A stretch of 64,000 nucleotides of DNA, taken from Arthrobacter sp. H-02-3. Its GTDB lineage: Bacteria > Actinomycetota > Actinomycetes > Actinomycetales > Micrococcaceae. Below the pieces are notes generated by a model, which saw only the letters and a list, made by a program, of their open reading frames with translations, did no database searches and was not told where the DNA came from. This document shows, piece after piece, positions 1-8,134 of the stretch (positions are counted from its first letter, which is position 1; each line of letters opens with the position of its first letter). The position numbers were made by a program, and so were the translations under genes. The stretch covers positions 1 through 64,000 of the forward strand of contig NZ_PYUI01000008.1 of assembly GCF_003097355.1 (NCBI RefSeq), in the 5' to 3' direction.

Positions 1-174
1 CCGCAAACCCACCCCCACAGCACCCCAAAAACCCCGCCGGCGCGGGCCTAAACCGGTCGCTAGGCACCCAACCGGGCGTCCCGGCGTCGCAAATGACGGT
101 TGTGTGCTGCGTCACCGCGGTGCGGGCATGGACGAAGGGCGCGCCACGGGCTGTTGGTGCGGGCCGTTAACGCA

Positions 175-210
175 AGAAGGGCCGGCAACCAAAAGGTTGC
201 CGGCCCTTCT
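175..210 (-). terminator. Hairpin terminator after rpsN
   Basis: A perfect 16-bp inverted repeat (175-190 pairs with 195-210) closes on a 4-base loop, 27 bases past the rpsN stop on the minus strand. The strong stem and its place at the end of the L28-L33-S14 operon point to an intrinsic terminator. No clear U-tract follows on the minus strand. Bases 1-174 to its left hold no gene I can support. Confidence 0.8.
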
Positions 211-237
211 CAAGCCACTGGCTTCAGGAGTGCTGAA

Positions 238-543
238 TTACCAGGAAGACTTCGTGATGCCCGGGAGCTCACCGCGGTGAGCCATGTCGCGGAAGCGAAC
301 ACGGGAGATGCCGAACTTCTGGAAGGTACCGCGCGGGCGGCCATCGATGATGTCGCGGTTACGCAGACGTACCGGGGAGGCGTTGCGGGGCAGCTTCTGC
401 AGGCCGAGGCGTGCAGCTTCGCGTGCTTCGTCGGTTGAAGCGGGGTCAACCAGAGCCTTCTTCAGTTCGAGGCGCTTTGCAGCATAACGCTCGACGATGA
501 CTTTACGCTGTTCGTTCTTAGCGATCATTGACTTCTTAGCCAT
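238..543 (-). CDS. rpsN: 30S ribosomal protein S14 (cysteine-free form)
   Basis: Small-subunit ribosomal protein S14, 101 residues, starting [14 protein letters not shown]. It has the long-form S14 layout with a basic N-terminal helix, the [13 protein letters not shown] block and the C-terminal [24 protein letters not shown] signature (here split by one residue group). The CxxC zinc-ribbon cysteines of the short S14 form are absent, so it should not need zinc. It is the last gene of rpmB-rpmG-rpsN, 4 bases after the rpmG stop, and is followed by a hairpin terminator. Actinobacteria often keep such zinc-independent sets for zinc limitation under Zur control; I could not find a Zur-type box upstream of the operon, so that regulation is not shown here. 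Confidence 0.97.
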   Translation of the reverse strand: MAKKSMIAKNEQRKVIVERYAAKRLELKKALVDPASTDEAREAARLGLQKLPRNASPVRLRNRDIIDGRPRGTFQKFGISRVRFRDMAHRGELPGITKSSW

Positions 544-547
544 GTGT

Positions 548-715
548 TTAGCGCTCCTCTCGGAATTCGACGTGCTGGCGGATTTTGGGGTCGTACTTCT
601 TCAGAACCAGGCGGTCCGGGTCGTTACGACGGTTCTTGCGCGTCACGTAGGTGTAGCCCGTGCCCGCGGTCGACTTCAGCTTGATGATCGGACGTACGTC
701 CTTGTCCTTTGCCAC
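548..715 (-). CDS. rpmG: 50S ribosomal protein L33 (cysteine-free form)
   Basis: Large-subunit ribosomal protein L33, 55 residues, with a GTG start that overlaps the rpmB stop codon by one base. The translation begins [18 protein letters not shown] and continues through the [18 protein letters not shown] block to [10 protein letters not shown]. It contains no cysteine, whereas zinc-binding L33 has two CxxC pairs, so this is the C-minus form. The gene sits between rpmB and rpsN in one leftward operon. The one-base overlap with rpmB suggests translational coupling. Confidence 0.95.
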   Translation of the reverse strand: MAKDKDVRPIIKLKSTAGTGYTYVTRKNRRNDPDRLVLKKYDPKIRQHVEFREER

Positions 716-951
716 TAGAGCTTCACTCCTCGTGCCAGGATGGCGGCGACGACTACGTCGATGCCACGTACGTCGATGGTCTTGATGCCACGAGCAGAGA
801 CCTGCAGCGTGACGTTACGGCGCAGGGACGGAACCCAGTAGCGCTTCTTCTGGATGTTCGGGTCGAACCGGCGCTTGTTGCGACGGTGCGAGTGCGAAAT
901 GCTGTGTCCAAAGCCCGGCTCGGCTCCGGTCACCTGGCAGTGTGCTGCCAT
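715..951 (-). CDS. rpmB: 50S ribosomal protein L28
   Basis: Large-subunit ribosomal protein L28, 78 residues, [20 protein letters not shown] at the start and then the [15 protein letters not shown] family block. The reading frame is open further upstream, but the ATG at 951 is preceded by a good GAGGAG ribosome-binding site and matches the family N-terminus. A single cysteine remains (residue 5), so the four-cysteine zinc site of C-plus L28 is incomplete. It is the first gene of rpmB-rpmG-rpsN. Confidence 0.95.
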   Translation of the reverse strand: MAAHCQVTGAEPGFGHSISHSHRRNKRRFDPNIQKKRYWVPSLRRNVTLQVSARGIKTIDVRGIDVVVAAILARGVKL

Positions 952-1396
952 GACGACTCTCCTCAAAAAATAAATGAAACGGCTAGCGGAGTTCCCACTG
1001 ACCGTGCGATGGGCGGCGTCCGCATCCAGCTCCCGCCCCAATCACCAGATCCGCAGGAATCTGAAGCCGGCGCAAACCGGCTGATTTCCTCACTGCGGCA
1101 AAGATTGTGGGCCACGGGCACCGGGCGGTGGCGGTCCGTGGGACAGCCAATGCGAAGTGCCGGGATGCTGGGCGAATACAGGAATGCGCGCAACTTGAGC
1201 CCCTAACTACCGGCCGCCACGACCGTCGATTTCTCAGACGAGTCCTGCCAACCGGAGCAATTGCACACGCTCCGCGCCACCTAGCGCCTACCAAGTCTAC
1301 GAGTTCGACTAATTAAAGACCAATCCGCCGCCATGTGGGGTACCGGAAAATGCCCGCCGGAGCTCCTGCGCAAAGAGGGGAACCGCTCCAGGTCAT
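952..1396. other. Divergent intergenic region, no gene seen
   Basis: This 445-base stretch separates the leftward ribosomal-protein operon from the rightward ferric-reductase operon, so it should carry two divergent promoters. Its short open frames look like random high-GC frames. I looked for a palindromic Zur box next to rpmB and for cobalamin- or FMN-riboswitch core motifs and did not see them. Confidence 0.5.
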
Positions 1397-2890
1397 ATGC
1401 CGGACGAAGCATTTTCACAGCCAAATGATAGGCAGGGGGGCGACTCTGGATACATGAACACACAACTTCTGACGACCCGTCCCGAGGTTCGCCGCAGCTC
1501 TCGTGGCTCCGTGAACCCCTTTAAGGGGCAACATCGGCGGCGGTTGCTGAGAGCGGATCTGCTGACTGTTCTCTTTTGGGCGTCCCTGGCGGGCGCCATC
1601 GCTTTGTGGCTGGCCGACGGCGGAGCATCCGGATTCTCGACTCCCGCCGGTTCCTTCACCGCACTGGGGATTGTGGCCGGTCTCGCCGGCATGGACCTGG
1701 TGCTCCTGATGCTGCTCCTGGCCGCCCGGCTTCCCTTCATTGATGGCGCCGTCGGCCATGACCGCGCCTTGGAGTTCCACCGCAAGCTGGGCAAGCCGGC
1801 CCTGTACCTCCTGCTGGCGCACGGGATCCTCATTGCGATCGGCTACGGCATGGCCGAAGGGCTGGATCCCGTCACTGAGGCCGTGAACTTGTGGGTCCAG
1901 GTCCCCGACATGTGGCTGGCCTACATCTCCATGGTTCTGTTCATCGCCGTCGTGGTCACTTCTCTGGTGGCCGTCCGGCGCCGGTTCCCTTACGAGTTCT
2001 GGTACGCCGTCCACCTGCTGACCTATGCCGCAGTGCTGACGTCCATCCCTCATCAGTTCAGCGTCGGAGGCCTCTTCGCACCGGGCACCTGGCAGCGCTG
2101 GTACTGGCTGGCTGCCTGCATCGGTACCGGCGCCGCGCTCCTGCATAACCGGGTTCTGGAGCCGATTGTGGCCACTACCCGGCACAAACTTAGCGTCAGC
2201 CGCGTTGTGCAGGTCGCCCCCGGCGTCGTCAGTATTGAGATGACCGGGCGTCACCTTGACGAACTGACGGGCGCCGGCGGCAGGTTCTTCATCTGGCGGT
2301 TCCTCGCTCCCGGCATGTGGTGGCACCCGCACCCCTTCAGCCTCTCCGCGGAGCCCCTCCAGCTCGGCCCCAGCGGCTCCCTGCGGATCACGGTCCGCAA
2401 CCTCGGCAAGGGCTCGTCCCAGTTGGCCCGGCTGAAACGCGGCACAAAAGTGGCCATTGAAGGCCCCTACGGACTCTTCAGCACCGCGGCCAGGAGCCGG
2501 AATCACGTCGTGATGATCGGTGCCGGCATCGGGATCACCCCTATCCGGGCGCTGCTGGAAAGCACGCCTTTCAACCCAGGGGACGCCACCGTCATTCTGC
2601 GTGGCCGCAGCGAAAAGGAGCTGTACCTGGGCAAAGAGATCATGGACCTTTGCCAACGCCGTGGCGCGACCCTGTACCACCTCACCGGGCGCCGCCCGGC
2701 GGGCGTCGAGACGTGGCTTCCCGCCGACGCCACCCGTTCGGGATACCGGCTGGGGAGCTACGCACCAAACATCGCCGAGGCCGACGTCTACGTCTGTGGA
2801 CCGGCAGCCTGGGCCCAAAACGTCCTCAAAGACGCACGAGCAGCAGGCGTGCGGGAAGAACAGCTTCACTACGAAAGGTTTGACTGGTGA
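1397..2890 (+). CDS. Ferric-reductase-like transmembrane oxidoreductase (FAD/NAD)
   Basis: Membrane flavocytochrome of the ferric reductase/NOX superfamily that should pass electrons from NAD(P)H through FAD and haem across the membrane. About six membrane helices fill residues 55-250. Paired histidines (FHRKLGKPALYLLLAHG and WYAVHLLTYA..IPHQF) fit bis-histidine haem ligation. The cytoplasmic C-terminal half has the FAD motif HPHPFSLSAEP, the pyridine-nucleotide motif GAGIGITPI and a VYVCGPAAW NAD-binding end. The start is uncertain: ATG at 1397 or the in-frame ATG at 1454, neither with an ideal Shine-Dalgarno. Its stop overlaps the GTG start of the next gene by 4 bases. With an FMN-binding protein and ApbE following, it is probably the membrane module of a flavinylated extracellular electron-transfer chain. 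Confidence 0.9.
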   Translation: MPDEAFSQPNDRQGGDSGYMNTQLLTTRPEVRRSSRGSVNPFKGQHRRRLLRADLLTVLFWASLAGAIALWLADGGASGFSTPAGSFTALGIVAGLAGMDLVLLMLLLAARLPFIDGAVGHDRALEFHRKLGKPALYLLLAHGILIAIGYGMAEGLDPVTEAVNLWVQVPDMWLAYISMVLFIAVVVTSLVAVRRRFPYEFWYAVHLLTYAAVLTSIPHQFSVGGLFAPGTWQRWYWLAACIGTGAALLHNRVLEPIVATTRHKLSVSRVVQVAPGVVSIEMTGRHLDELTGAGGRFFIWRFLAPGMWWHPHPFSLSAEPLQLGPSGSLRITVRNLGKGSSQLARLKRGTKVAIEGPYGLFSTAARSRNHVVMIGAGIGITPIRALLESTPFNPGDATVILRGRSEKELYLGKEIMDLCQRRGATLYHLTGRRPAGVETWLPADATRSGYRLGSYAPNIAEADVYVCGPAAWAQNVLKDARAAGVREEQLHYERFDW

Positions 2891-3444
2891 GAATTCGCGC
2901 AGCAGTTTCAGCAACCCTGGCTTCGGCCGGAATCCTCCTGGTCGGATGGCAGTCCGGCAGCCACGTGACGGAGGCGGCAGGTTCGTCCATCGGTACCTCC
3001 GCCGGAACGACCGGAACGACCGGATCGACCGGCGCGTCTGCCGCCACGGGCAGCGGGTCCGGGAGTAGCTCCGGCACAAGCACCTCCGGGGCAGCTTCCG
3101 GAAGCGGGGCAACCGGATCCACCGGTTCGACGGAAACCACCACCTCAGCGGCCGGCGCCGGGAATGGCAGCGGAACCTTCGCCGGCTCCGTGAGCCAGAC
3201 CCGCTTCGGGAACGTCCAGGTGCAGATCACGGTCAGTGGAGGGAAAATCACCGATGTAACGGCCCTCCAGCTCACGGATGAAGACCGGAGGTCCGTCGCC
3301 ATCAGCAACCGGGCGGCGCCGCTGCTGCGATCGGAAGTGCTTCAGGCACAGTCCGCGAACGTGCAGACCATCGGCGGTGCCACGGTGACCAGCGACGCGT
3401 ACCTCTCCTCCCTGCAGGCGGCCCTCGATGCAGCCAATCTCTGA
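2887..3444 (+). CDS. Secreted FMN-binding domain protein
   Basis: Exported FMN-carrying electron-transfer protein, 185 residues, GTG start overlapping the previous stop (GTGA). It has a hydrophobic signal segment (about residues 5-22), then about 70 residues of Ser/Thr/Gly/Ala low-complexity linker, then one FMN_bind domain from about residue 97. Near the C-terminus, GGATVTSDAYL matches the ApbE target pattern (S/T)GAT-x-(S/T), whose threonine receives FMN through a phosphoester bond; here Gly replaces the usual Ser/Thr at the first position. Upstream is the membrane reductase and downstream, overlapping by 17 bases, is ApbE, which supports this role. Confidence 0.88.
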   Translation: MRIRAAVSATLASAGILLVGWQSGSHVTEAAGSSIGTSAGTTGTTGSTGASAATGSGSGSSSGTSTSGAASGSGATGSTGSTETTTSAAGAGNGSGTFAGSVSQTRFGNVQVQITVSGGKITDVTALQLTDEDRRSVAISNRAAPLLRSEVLQAQSANVQTIGGATVTSDAYLSSLQAALDAANL

Positions 3445-4237
3445 GCTGGGCGGTTCTGCTCTGAAGGCCAGGACGTTTGGCTCCATGGGAACCGTCATCA
3501 GTCTGACCGTTCCTGCCGGGGCCGCCGTCGCCGACCACGAACTCGACGCCGCCGTCGCCGCCGTCGAACGGGTGTTTGCCCGGCTGGATGAATCCTTCAG
3601 CCTGTACCGCCCCGATTCCGAGGCCAGCAGGCTGGCCCGCGGGGAGCTTTCGCTTCGGGAAGCGTCCGCCGGGATGCGGGACCGGTACGCGGATGCCGTG
3701 GGCTGGCGGCTCATGACGGAGGGTGCGTTCTCACCGGAACGGCCCGACGGCGTGCTGGACCTTTCCGGGCTCATCAAGGGCTACGCGATCGCGAAGGCAG
3801 GCGAGACGCTGCAGTCCCAAGGGATCACCGACTGGTGCCTGAACGCCGGGGGCGATGTGCTGGTGATGGGCTCGCCCGTTCCGGGCAGCGGAGCCTCCTG
3901 GGCGGCAGGGGTGGTTGACCCGCAGGACCGTACGGCTCTGCTTTCCGCGTTCGAGCTGGGCGGGCCTGCCGACTTGAAGACAGGCACCCGGCGTGCCTTG
4001 GCGACGTCGGGTTCGGCGGAGCGGGGTGACCACATCTGGACGGCCGGAGCCGGCGGCGCGGAGTTTACCCAGGTCTCCGTGGCCGCGGCGGACATTGTGA
4101 CGGCCGATGTGCTGGCCACGGCGATCGTCGCGGGCGGCACCGCGATGCTGCACCGGGCCACGGACGGCTGGGAAATCGATGTGCTCGCCGTCCGCCGCGA
4201 CGGGGAACTGCTCGCGACGCCGGGATTCCGCGCCTGA
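3428..4237 (+). CDS. apbE: FAD:protein FMN transferase (ApbE family)
   Basis: Attaches FMN from FAD to a threonine of FMN-binding domain proteins, most likely the product of the preceding gene. Length is 269 residues. ApbE landmarks are FGSMGTVISL near the N-terminus, SLYRPDSEASRL, DLSGLIKGYAI, LNAGGDVLVMG, ATSGSAERGDHIW and the metal-binding VTADVLATAIV. The ATG at 3428 lies inside the upstream gene. No signal peptide or lipobox is visible, although the predicted target is secreted, so where flavinylation happens is an open point. It converges with the next gene across a 17-base gap. Confidence 0.92.
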   Translation: MQPISELGGSALKARTFGSMGTVISLTVPAGAAVADHELDAAVAAVERVFARLDESFSLYRPDSEASRLARGELSLREASAGMRDRYADAVGWRLMTEGAFSPERPDGVLDLSGLIKGYAIAKAGETLQSQGITDWCLNAGGDVLVMGSPVPGSGASWAAGVVDPQDRTALLSAFELGGPADLKTGTRRALATSGSAERGDHIWTAGAGGAEFTQVSVAAADIVTADVLATAIVAGGTAMLHRATDGWEIDVLAVRRDGELLATPGFRA

Positions 4238-4254
4238 ACTGCCGGGTCTTCCCC

Positions 4255-5016
4255 TTAGAGACGCGTGAGCTGGCCGTACTTCGGCTGCAGACCGTCCCCG
4301 GACGACTTGCCGGTGACGCGCCGGACAACCCACGGGCCGGCGAATTCACGGACCCAGCGGGCGTTGGCACGGATGGCGTCCGCGCGGCCCAGTTCCGGCA
4401 CCGGCGTCATGGGCGGGACGTCAATCGAGTGTTCATGTTCCAGGACCGTCAGGACCCGTTTGGCCATGTTCGCGTGGCCGGCGGCGGACATGTGCATCCG
4501 GTCCGTGGCCCACATGCCCCAGTCGTAGTATTCGCTGAAGCGCCAGTAATCGACCAGTAGGGCACCGTGGTCGCCGGCGATCCCGCGCACCAGTTCGTTG
4601 TAGATGGCGGTGCGGCCGCGCATGGTGCCGAATATCTTGGAGCCGCGCGCGTCGAAGCCCGTGAACATGACCACGGTGGCGCCGGTGGCCGCGAGCTTGC
4701 GGATCCCGGCGTCGTATTCCACGAGCAGGTCATCAATGTCGATCTTGGGCCGGAGGATGTCATTGGCGCCGGCGTAGATGCTCACCAGGGTGGGCTTGAG
4801 TGCGACGGCGGCGTCCACCTGCTCGGCCATGATCTGGCGCAGTTTCCTGCCCCGGATGGCGAGGTTCGCGTAGCCGAAGGCCGGATCGGCGGCGCCGAGC
4901 TGCTCTGCCACCCGGTCCGCCCAGCCCCGGACGCCGTTGGGACGGGTGAGGTCGTCGTCGCCGACGCCTTCCGTAAACGAGTCTCCAAGGGCTACATACC
5001 GGGACGTGAAATCCAT
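4255..5016 (-). CDS. SGNH/GDSL hydrolase (first of two paralogues)
   Basis: Esterase/lipase-type hydrolase of the SGNH family, 253 residues from the ATG at 5016 (starting MDFTSRYVALGDSF). The frame is open further upstream, but those residues do not fit the family. Block I is GDSFTEGVGDDD with the catalytic Ser, block III is AGANDIL, and block V is TDRMHMSAAGH with the catalytic Asp and His. There is no signal peptide, so it is probably cytoplasmic. The substrate is unknown. It is closely similar to the gene at 6009-6878, sharing PNGVRGWADRVAE and the catalytic blocks. Confidence 0.9.
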   Translation of the reverse strand: MDFTSRYVALGDSFTEGVGDDDLTRPNGVRGWADRVAEQLGAADPAFGYANLAIRGRKLRQIMAEQVDAAVALKPTLVSIYAGANDILRPKIDIDDLLVEYDAGIRKLAATGATVVMFTGFDARGSKIFGTMRGRTAIYNELVRGIAGDHGALLVDYWRFSEYYDWGMWATDRMHMSAAGHANMAKRVLTVLEHEHSIDVPPMTPVPELGRADAIRANARWVREFAGPWVVRRVTGKSSGDGLQPKYGQLTRL

Positions 5017-5091
5017 GAACCAAGTCTGCCAGCAGTTGCCGCAAGCAACAAAGACGGCGGCGCGTCCAGCTTCCGCGCTCAATTGTCGCGC

Positions 5092-5571
5092 TTAGTTGTC
5101 GCGCAGGATCCAGTGATCGTCGTCGAGGCGGGCGACGATATTCTCGCCGATCCGGGCCAGGTCCGCGACGTCTTTGGGGCTCAAGGCGTCGAGGAAGAGC
5201 GACCGGACGGCCTCCACATGGCCCGGGGCGAGCTTCACGATCGTCTCCATGCCGGCGTCGGTCAGGTGCGCTGTGGTGACGCGGGCGTCACCGGGGTGCG
5301 GGCGGCGCTCAAGCCAGCCGCGGTTCTGCAGCTTGGTGACAACGTGGGAGAGCCGGGACAGCGAAGCGCTGGTGCGCGCGGCGAGCTCGCTCATGGGCAG
5401 GAAACGCCCCTCGGCCTCGGAGAGCATCGCCAGCACGTTGTAGTCGAACAGGGACAGCTTCCCCGCGGCATGAAGCTGGGTGTCCAAGGCGGCCGGCAGC
5501 AGCGTAGTGATGCTCAGCAGGGCCAGCCAGGCCCGGCGTTCGTCGGCATTGAGCCAGCGGGGTTCGGTCAT
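5092..5571 (-). CDS. MarR family transcriptional regulator
   Basis: DNA-binding regulator of 159 residues with a winged helix-turn-helix at about residues 45-115 (LPMSELAARTSASLSRLSHVV, then the wing GWLERRPHPGDAR). It is divergent from the YciI gene and the two share a 102-base promoter region. On the minus strand a TAGAAT -10 box ends six bases before the ATG and there is no Shine-Dalgarno, so the mRNA is probably leaderless. A TTGAA...TTCAA dyad (5590-5608) lies just upstream of that -10 and is a plausible autoregulatory site. Confidence 0.9.
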   Translation of the reverse strand: MTEPRWLNADERRAWLALLSITTLLPAALDTQLHAAGKLSLFDYNVLAMLSEAEGRFLPMSELAARTSASLSRLSHVVTKLQNRGWLERRPHPGDARVTTAHLTDAGMETIVKLAPGHVEAVRSLFLDALSPKDVADLARIGENIVARLDDDHWILRDN

Positions 5572-5587
5572 GGCTACATTCTAGGAG

Positions 5588-5667
5588 ACTTGAAGCTTGA
5601 CGATTCAACTTCGGCCGGGGATTCTCGGAAAAGTTCCGTCCTGTCCGCGACCCGCTACCGGTAGGCT
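5588..5667. promoter_or_regulatory. Divergent MarR/YciI promoter region with dyad
   Basis: The dyad TTGAA (5590-5594) and TTCAA (5604-5608), with an inner TTGA-CGAT-TCAA, is a typical MarR-type operator core. It lies upstream of the leftward TAGAAT -10 of the marR gene. On the plus strand TAGGCT (5662-5667) stands six bases before the YciI ATG, which fits a leaderless promoter. Binding by the adjacent MarR protein is inference. Confidence 0.45.
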
Positions 5668-5673
5668 GGCCGC

Positions 5674-5961
5674 ATGTACGTAGTCTCCCTGACATACAAG
5701 GTCCCCGACGACATTGTGGAGTTCCACCTCCCGGCCCACGTCACGTGGCTGCAGGCGGCCTTCGATGAGGGCATCTTCATGGTCGCCGGGCGCAAGATCC
5801 CACGCACCGGCGGCCTGCTGCTCTCCAACGCGGACAGGGACAGCCTGGACGCCGCCCTCGCCAAGGACCCGTTTTATGTCAACGGTGTGGCTGACTTCGA
5901 GGTCATGGAATTCCACGCCAACAGGGTGGCCCCCGGCTTCGAAAACCTGCTGGACAGCTGA
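5674..5961 (+). CDS. YciI family protein
   Basis: Small dimeric alpha-beta barrel protein of the YciI family, 95 residues. It carries the family features VSLTYKVP at the first strand, a conserved His (FHLPAHVTWL), GRKIPRTGG in the middle and a DPFYVNG motif. YciI-like proteins have mostly unknown or muconolactone-isomerase-like roles, so no reaction is assigned. TAGGCT six bases before the ATG and the lack of a ribosome-binding site suggest a leaderless transcript. It faces the MarR gene, which may regulate it. Confidence 0.88.
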   Translation: MYVVSLTYKVPDDIVEFHLPAHVTWLQAAFDEGIFMVAGRKIPRTGGLLLSNADRDSLDAALAKDPFYVNGVADFEVMEFHANRVAPGFENLLDS

Positions 5962-6008
5962 GTCGAGGCTGGCCCGGAGCGCGGGCCGGGCGGCTGCCGG
6001 GATCCGGC
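5962..6008. terminator. GC-rich hairpin between convergent genes
   Basis: GGCCCG and CGGGCC around a 5-base spacer (about 5970-5986) form a short GC-rich stem between the YciI stop and the stop of the convergent SGNH gene. It may terminate both transcripts. There is no clear U-tract. Confidence 0.35.
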
Positions 6009-6878
6009 CTAACCGCCGTCGTGCTGCGCCTGCAACAGTTTCTTCAGGCCGCCCTTCCGCGGGACCTTTACGGGTTCCGCCCAGCGCGGCCGGAGCTGGT
6101 CGCCGAGGGTGACCCCGCGGAGCTTCCGTCCGAACAGGGGCAACACCCAGTCGCGCACCCAGCGGCGCTGCCGGCGTTCCCACTCGCGCAGGCCCTGTTT
6201 CACCGGCGGCTCCCATTTCCTGGGCTTGATCGTATGGGGCACACCGAGATGATCCAGGACCTGCGCGGCAAGGTATTTATGGCCCGCCTTGGACATGTGC
6301 AGCCGGTCCGAATCCCACATCCGCGGGTCATGGAATGCGTCGAAGCACCAGTAGTCCACCAATACCGCGCCGTAGCGGCCGGCGATCTCGCGGACCCGCT
6401 CGTTATAGAAGGCGTTGCGCTTCTTCAGCGGCTCGAGGAGCGCGGAGACCTTGACGTCGAAGCCGGTGAACAGCACCAGCGTCGCTCCCGTGCCAGCGAG
6501 CGCCTCCACCAGGGACTCATAGTCCTGCATGAGGGCCGCAATGTCCGTGCCGAAATCCAGGATGTCGTTGCCGCCCGCGTACAGCGTAATGAGCGTCGGC
6601 TCCATGGCCACGGCGGGTCCGAGCTGTTCGGCGATGATGTGGCGCAGCCGTTTGCTGCGGATGGCCAGATTGGCGTACTGCCACCCCGGCTGCGCCTTGG
6701 CCAGTTTCTCCGCGACCCGGTCCGCCCAGCCCCGCACGCCATTGGGGAACCGGGGGTCATAGTCGCCCACACCCTCGGTGAAGGAATCGCCCAGGGCAAC
6801 GAACAGCCGCCGGCCCCCCGGGCCCGCACCAAGAATGTCTCCAACCACGCGTCCACGGTAGCCAGTCCATCCGGCCAT
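6009..6878 (-). CDS. SGNH/GDSL hydrolase (second paralogue)
   Basis: SGNH-family hydrolase of 289 residues, paralogous to the gene at 4255-5016. Block I is FVALGDSFTEGVGDYD, block III is YAGGNDIL and block V is SDRLHMSKAGH, giving Ser, Asp and His. The C-terminus carries a basic, Trp-rich tail of about 60 residues (WERRQRRWVRDWVLPLFGRKL) that the first copy lacks in this form and that may bind membrane or nucleic acid. No signal peptide is seen. A later start near GGRRLFVALGDSF is possible. Confidence 0.88.
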   Translation of the reverse strand: MAGWTGYRGRVVGDILGAGPGGRRLFVALGDSFTEGVGDYDPRFPNGVRGWADRVAEKLAKAQPGWQYANLAIRSKRLRHIIAEQLGPAVAMEPTLITLYAGGNDILDFGTDIAALMQDYESLVEALAGTGATLVLFTGFDVKVSALLEPLKKRNAFYNERVREIAGRYGAVLVDYWCFDAFHDPRMWDSDRLHMSKAGHKYLAAQVLDHLGVPHTIKPRKWEPPVKQGLREWERRQRRWVRDWVLPLFGRKLRGVTLGDQLRPRWAEPVKVPRKGGLKKLLQAQHDGG

Positions 6879-6946
6879 CAGGGAACAGCGGGGTTAACAG
6901 GCGGGTGTCATTCGCCCCAGGCAGGCCGGTGCAGGCACTGAATGGG

Positions 6947-7894
6947 TCACACGGGCGGCCCGGATCTGGCGGGCACAGGACCGTACCGGGCCCGCAGAGG
7001 GACGGCGGCCTCCAGAAGGATCCCCCGCAGCCAGTCCTTGAACGGGTCCTCCGCGAGCCACGGGTTCCACACCATGTCGATGCCCAGGGTTTGGATGGGG
7101 AAGGGGAACTCCTCCATGCGCAGGTCGAACCGGCCCTCGAATGCCAAGCCGACCTGGTACCGATGGACCGCCACCCCACCGGCCTGGGCGATCAGGTGGG
7201 GAATGAACAGGTAGTCGGACACGCGTTGCCGGACCGTGTACGGCACCTTGCGCTCGTCGAGGATTTCGTAGGGCCGCAGGCGTTCCGGGGCCGCGTCCAG
7301 CATCACATGGGGCACCGTCTCCAGGAGCTCCAGAGCGCTGGCCTGCCGCGGTGAGTCCCACGAAGTGACGACGACCCAGCGGTCGTCGTACAGGCGCTCC
7401 CGCGGATACGGCGTGGCGAATGTCTCGGGGAGCAGAATGACGTCCGCCGCATCGTCCGCGAACACCGCGATGGTCGGCGAGGACGTGGTTCGCAACCGCA
7501 GGACCGTGTTCGGCGCACGCTCGGCCAGCAGCCGGGTGAGCGCGCTGCCGATGACGAACGCGGTGCTGTTGGTCATTGCCACAGTGATCAGGCGCTCGTC
7601 GGTTGCGGGGTCAAACGGGGCGGCATTGACGAGCCGGGCCGTCTGCGTCAGCATCTGGCGCAGTGCCGGCAAAAGCTCCGCGGCCCGCGGCGTCAGCACC
7701 ATTCCGCGCCCCTGCCGCACGAGGAGTTCATCGCTGAGCATGCGCCGCATGCGTGTCAGCGCATGGCTCATGGCCGGCTGCGACAGACCGATTTTGGCCG
7801 CAGCGTCCGTCACCGACCGCTCGTCAAGCAGCGCCAGGAGTGGCACCAGGAGGTTGAGGTCGACCGAAGCCAGCCGGGCCAGCTCTCCGTCCAT
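6947..7894 (-). CDS. LysR family transcriptional regulator
   Basis: LysR-type regulator, 315 residues from the ATG at 7894 (MDGELARLASVDLNLL), which has AGGGA about nine bases upstream; an in-frame ATG at 7921 would add nine residues. The helix-turn-helix SVTDAAAKIGLSQPAMSHALTRMR is at about residues 25-50, followed by a substrate-binding domain of the NodD/NahR/LinR type. It is divergent from the ferredoxin/ferredoxin-reductase genes and is their most likely regulator. A 47-codon ORF ends 16 bases before its start. Confidence 0.92.
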   Translation of the reverse strand: MDGELARLASVDLNLLVPLLALLDERSVTDAAAKIGLSQPAMSHALTRMRRMLSDELLVRQGRGMVLTPRAAELLPALRQMLTQTARLVNAAPFDPATDERLITVAMTNSTAFVIGSALTRLLAERAPNTVLRLRTTSSPTIAVFADDAADVILLPETFATPYPRERLYDDRWVVVTSWDSPRQASALELLETVPHVMLDAAPERLRPYEILDERKVPYTVRQRVSDYLFIPHLIAQAGGVAVHRYQVGLAFEGRFDLRMEEFPFPIQTLGIDMVWNPWLAEDPFKDWLRGILLEAAVPLRARYGPVPARSGPPV

Positions 7895-7910
7895 CCCGGA
7901 TCTTCCCTGG

Positions 7911-8054
7911 CTACCGGGCATGACTCGCCGGGAAAACAGCGTGCAGCGGACTCAGCTGCTGGATGCGCGGGTCCCGCAATTCGAGGTCGCGGGCCTCCAC
8001 ATACGACACAAAACTGTCTTTCGCATTCCAGGTCAGTCTCGGCTTCATTGCCAT
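7911..8054 (-). CDS. Possible 47-residue leader ORF upstream of LysR
   Basis: A short ORF (MAMKPRLTWNAKDSFVSYVE at its start) has an unusually strong ribosome-binding site: GGGAGGTG ends four bases before the ATG. Its stop lies 16 bases before the LysR start, so translation of the two could be coupled. The product is unrecognised. The first 15 residues resemble the opening of an HtaA-type haem-binding domain, but the similarity ends there, so that is likely coincidence. It may be a leader peptide, a small protein or the remnant of a longer gene. Confidence 0.4.
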   Translation of the reverse strand: MAMKPRLTWNAKDSFVSYVEARDLELRDPRIQQLSPLHAVFPASHAR

Positions 8055-8134
8055 TGCACACCTCCCTTGTCGCACGCCGCTTTTCCGGCGCGTGGCCCAG
8101 CTTACCCGGCCATTCATACGGTGCATATCAAGGA

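Noticed and set aside
1-174. 3' end of a neighbouring gene at the left edge
   Set aside because: No frame gives a recognisable protein and the hairpin at 175-210 already closes the S14 operon.
952-1040. Zur box upstream of rpmB
   Set aside because: The AT-rich run here is not palindromic and does not match a TGAAAATGATTTTCA-like site.
7911-8054. HtaA haem-binding domain in the leader ORF
   Set aside because: Only about 15 residues at the start are similar; the rest of the domain is absent and the ORF ends after 47 codons.
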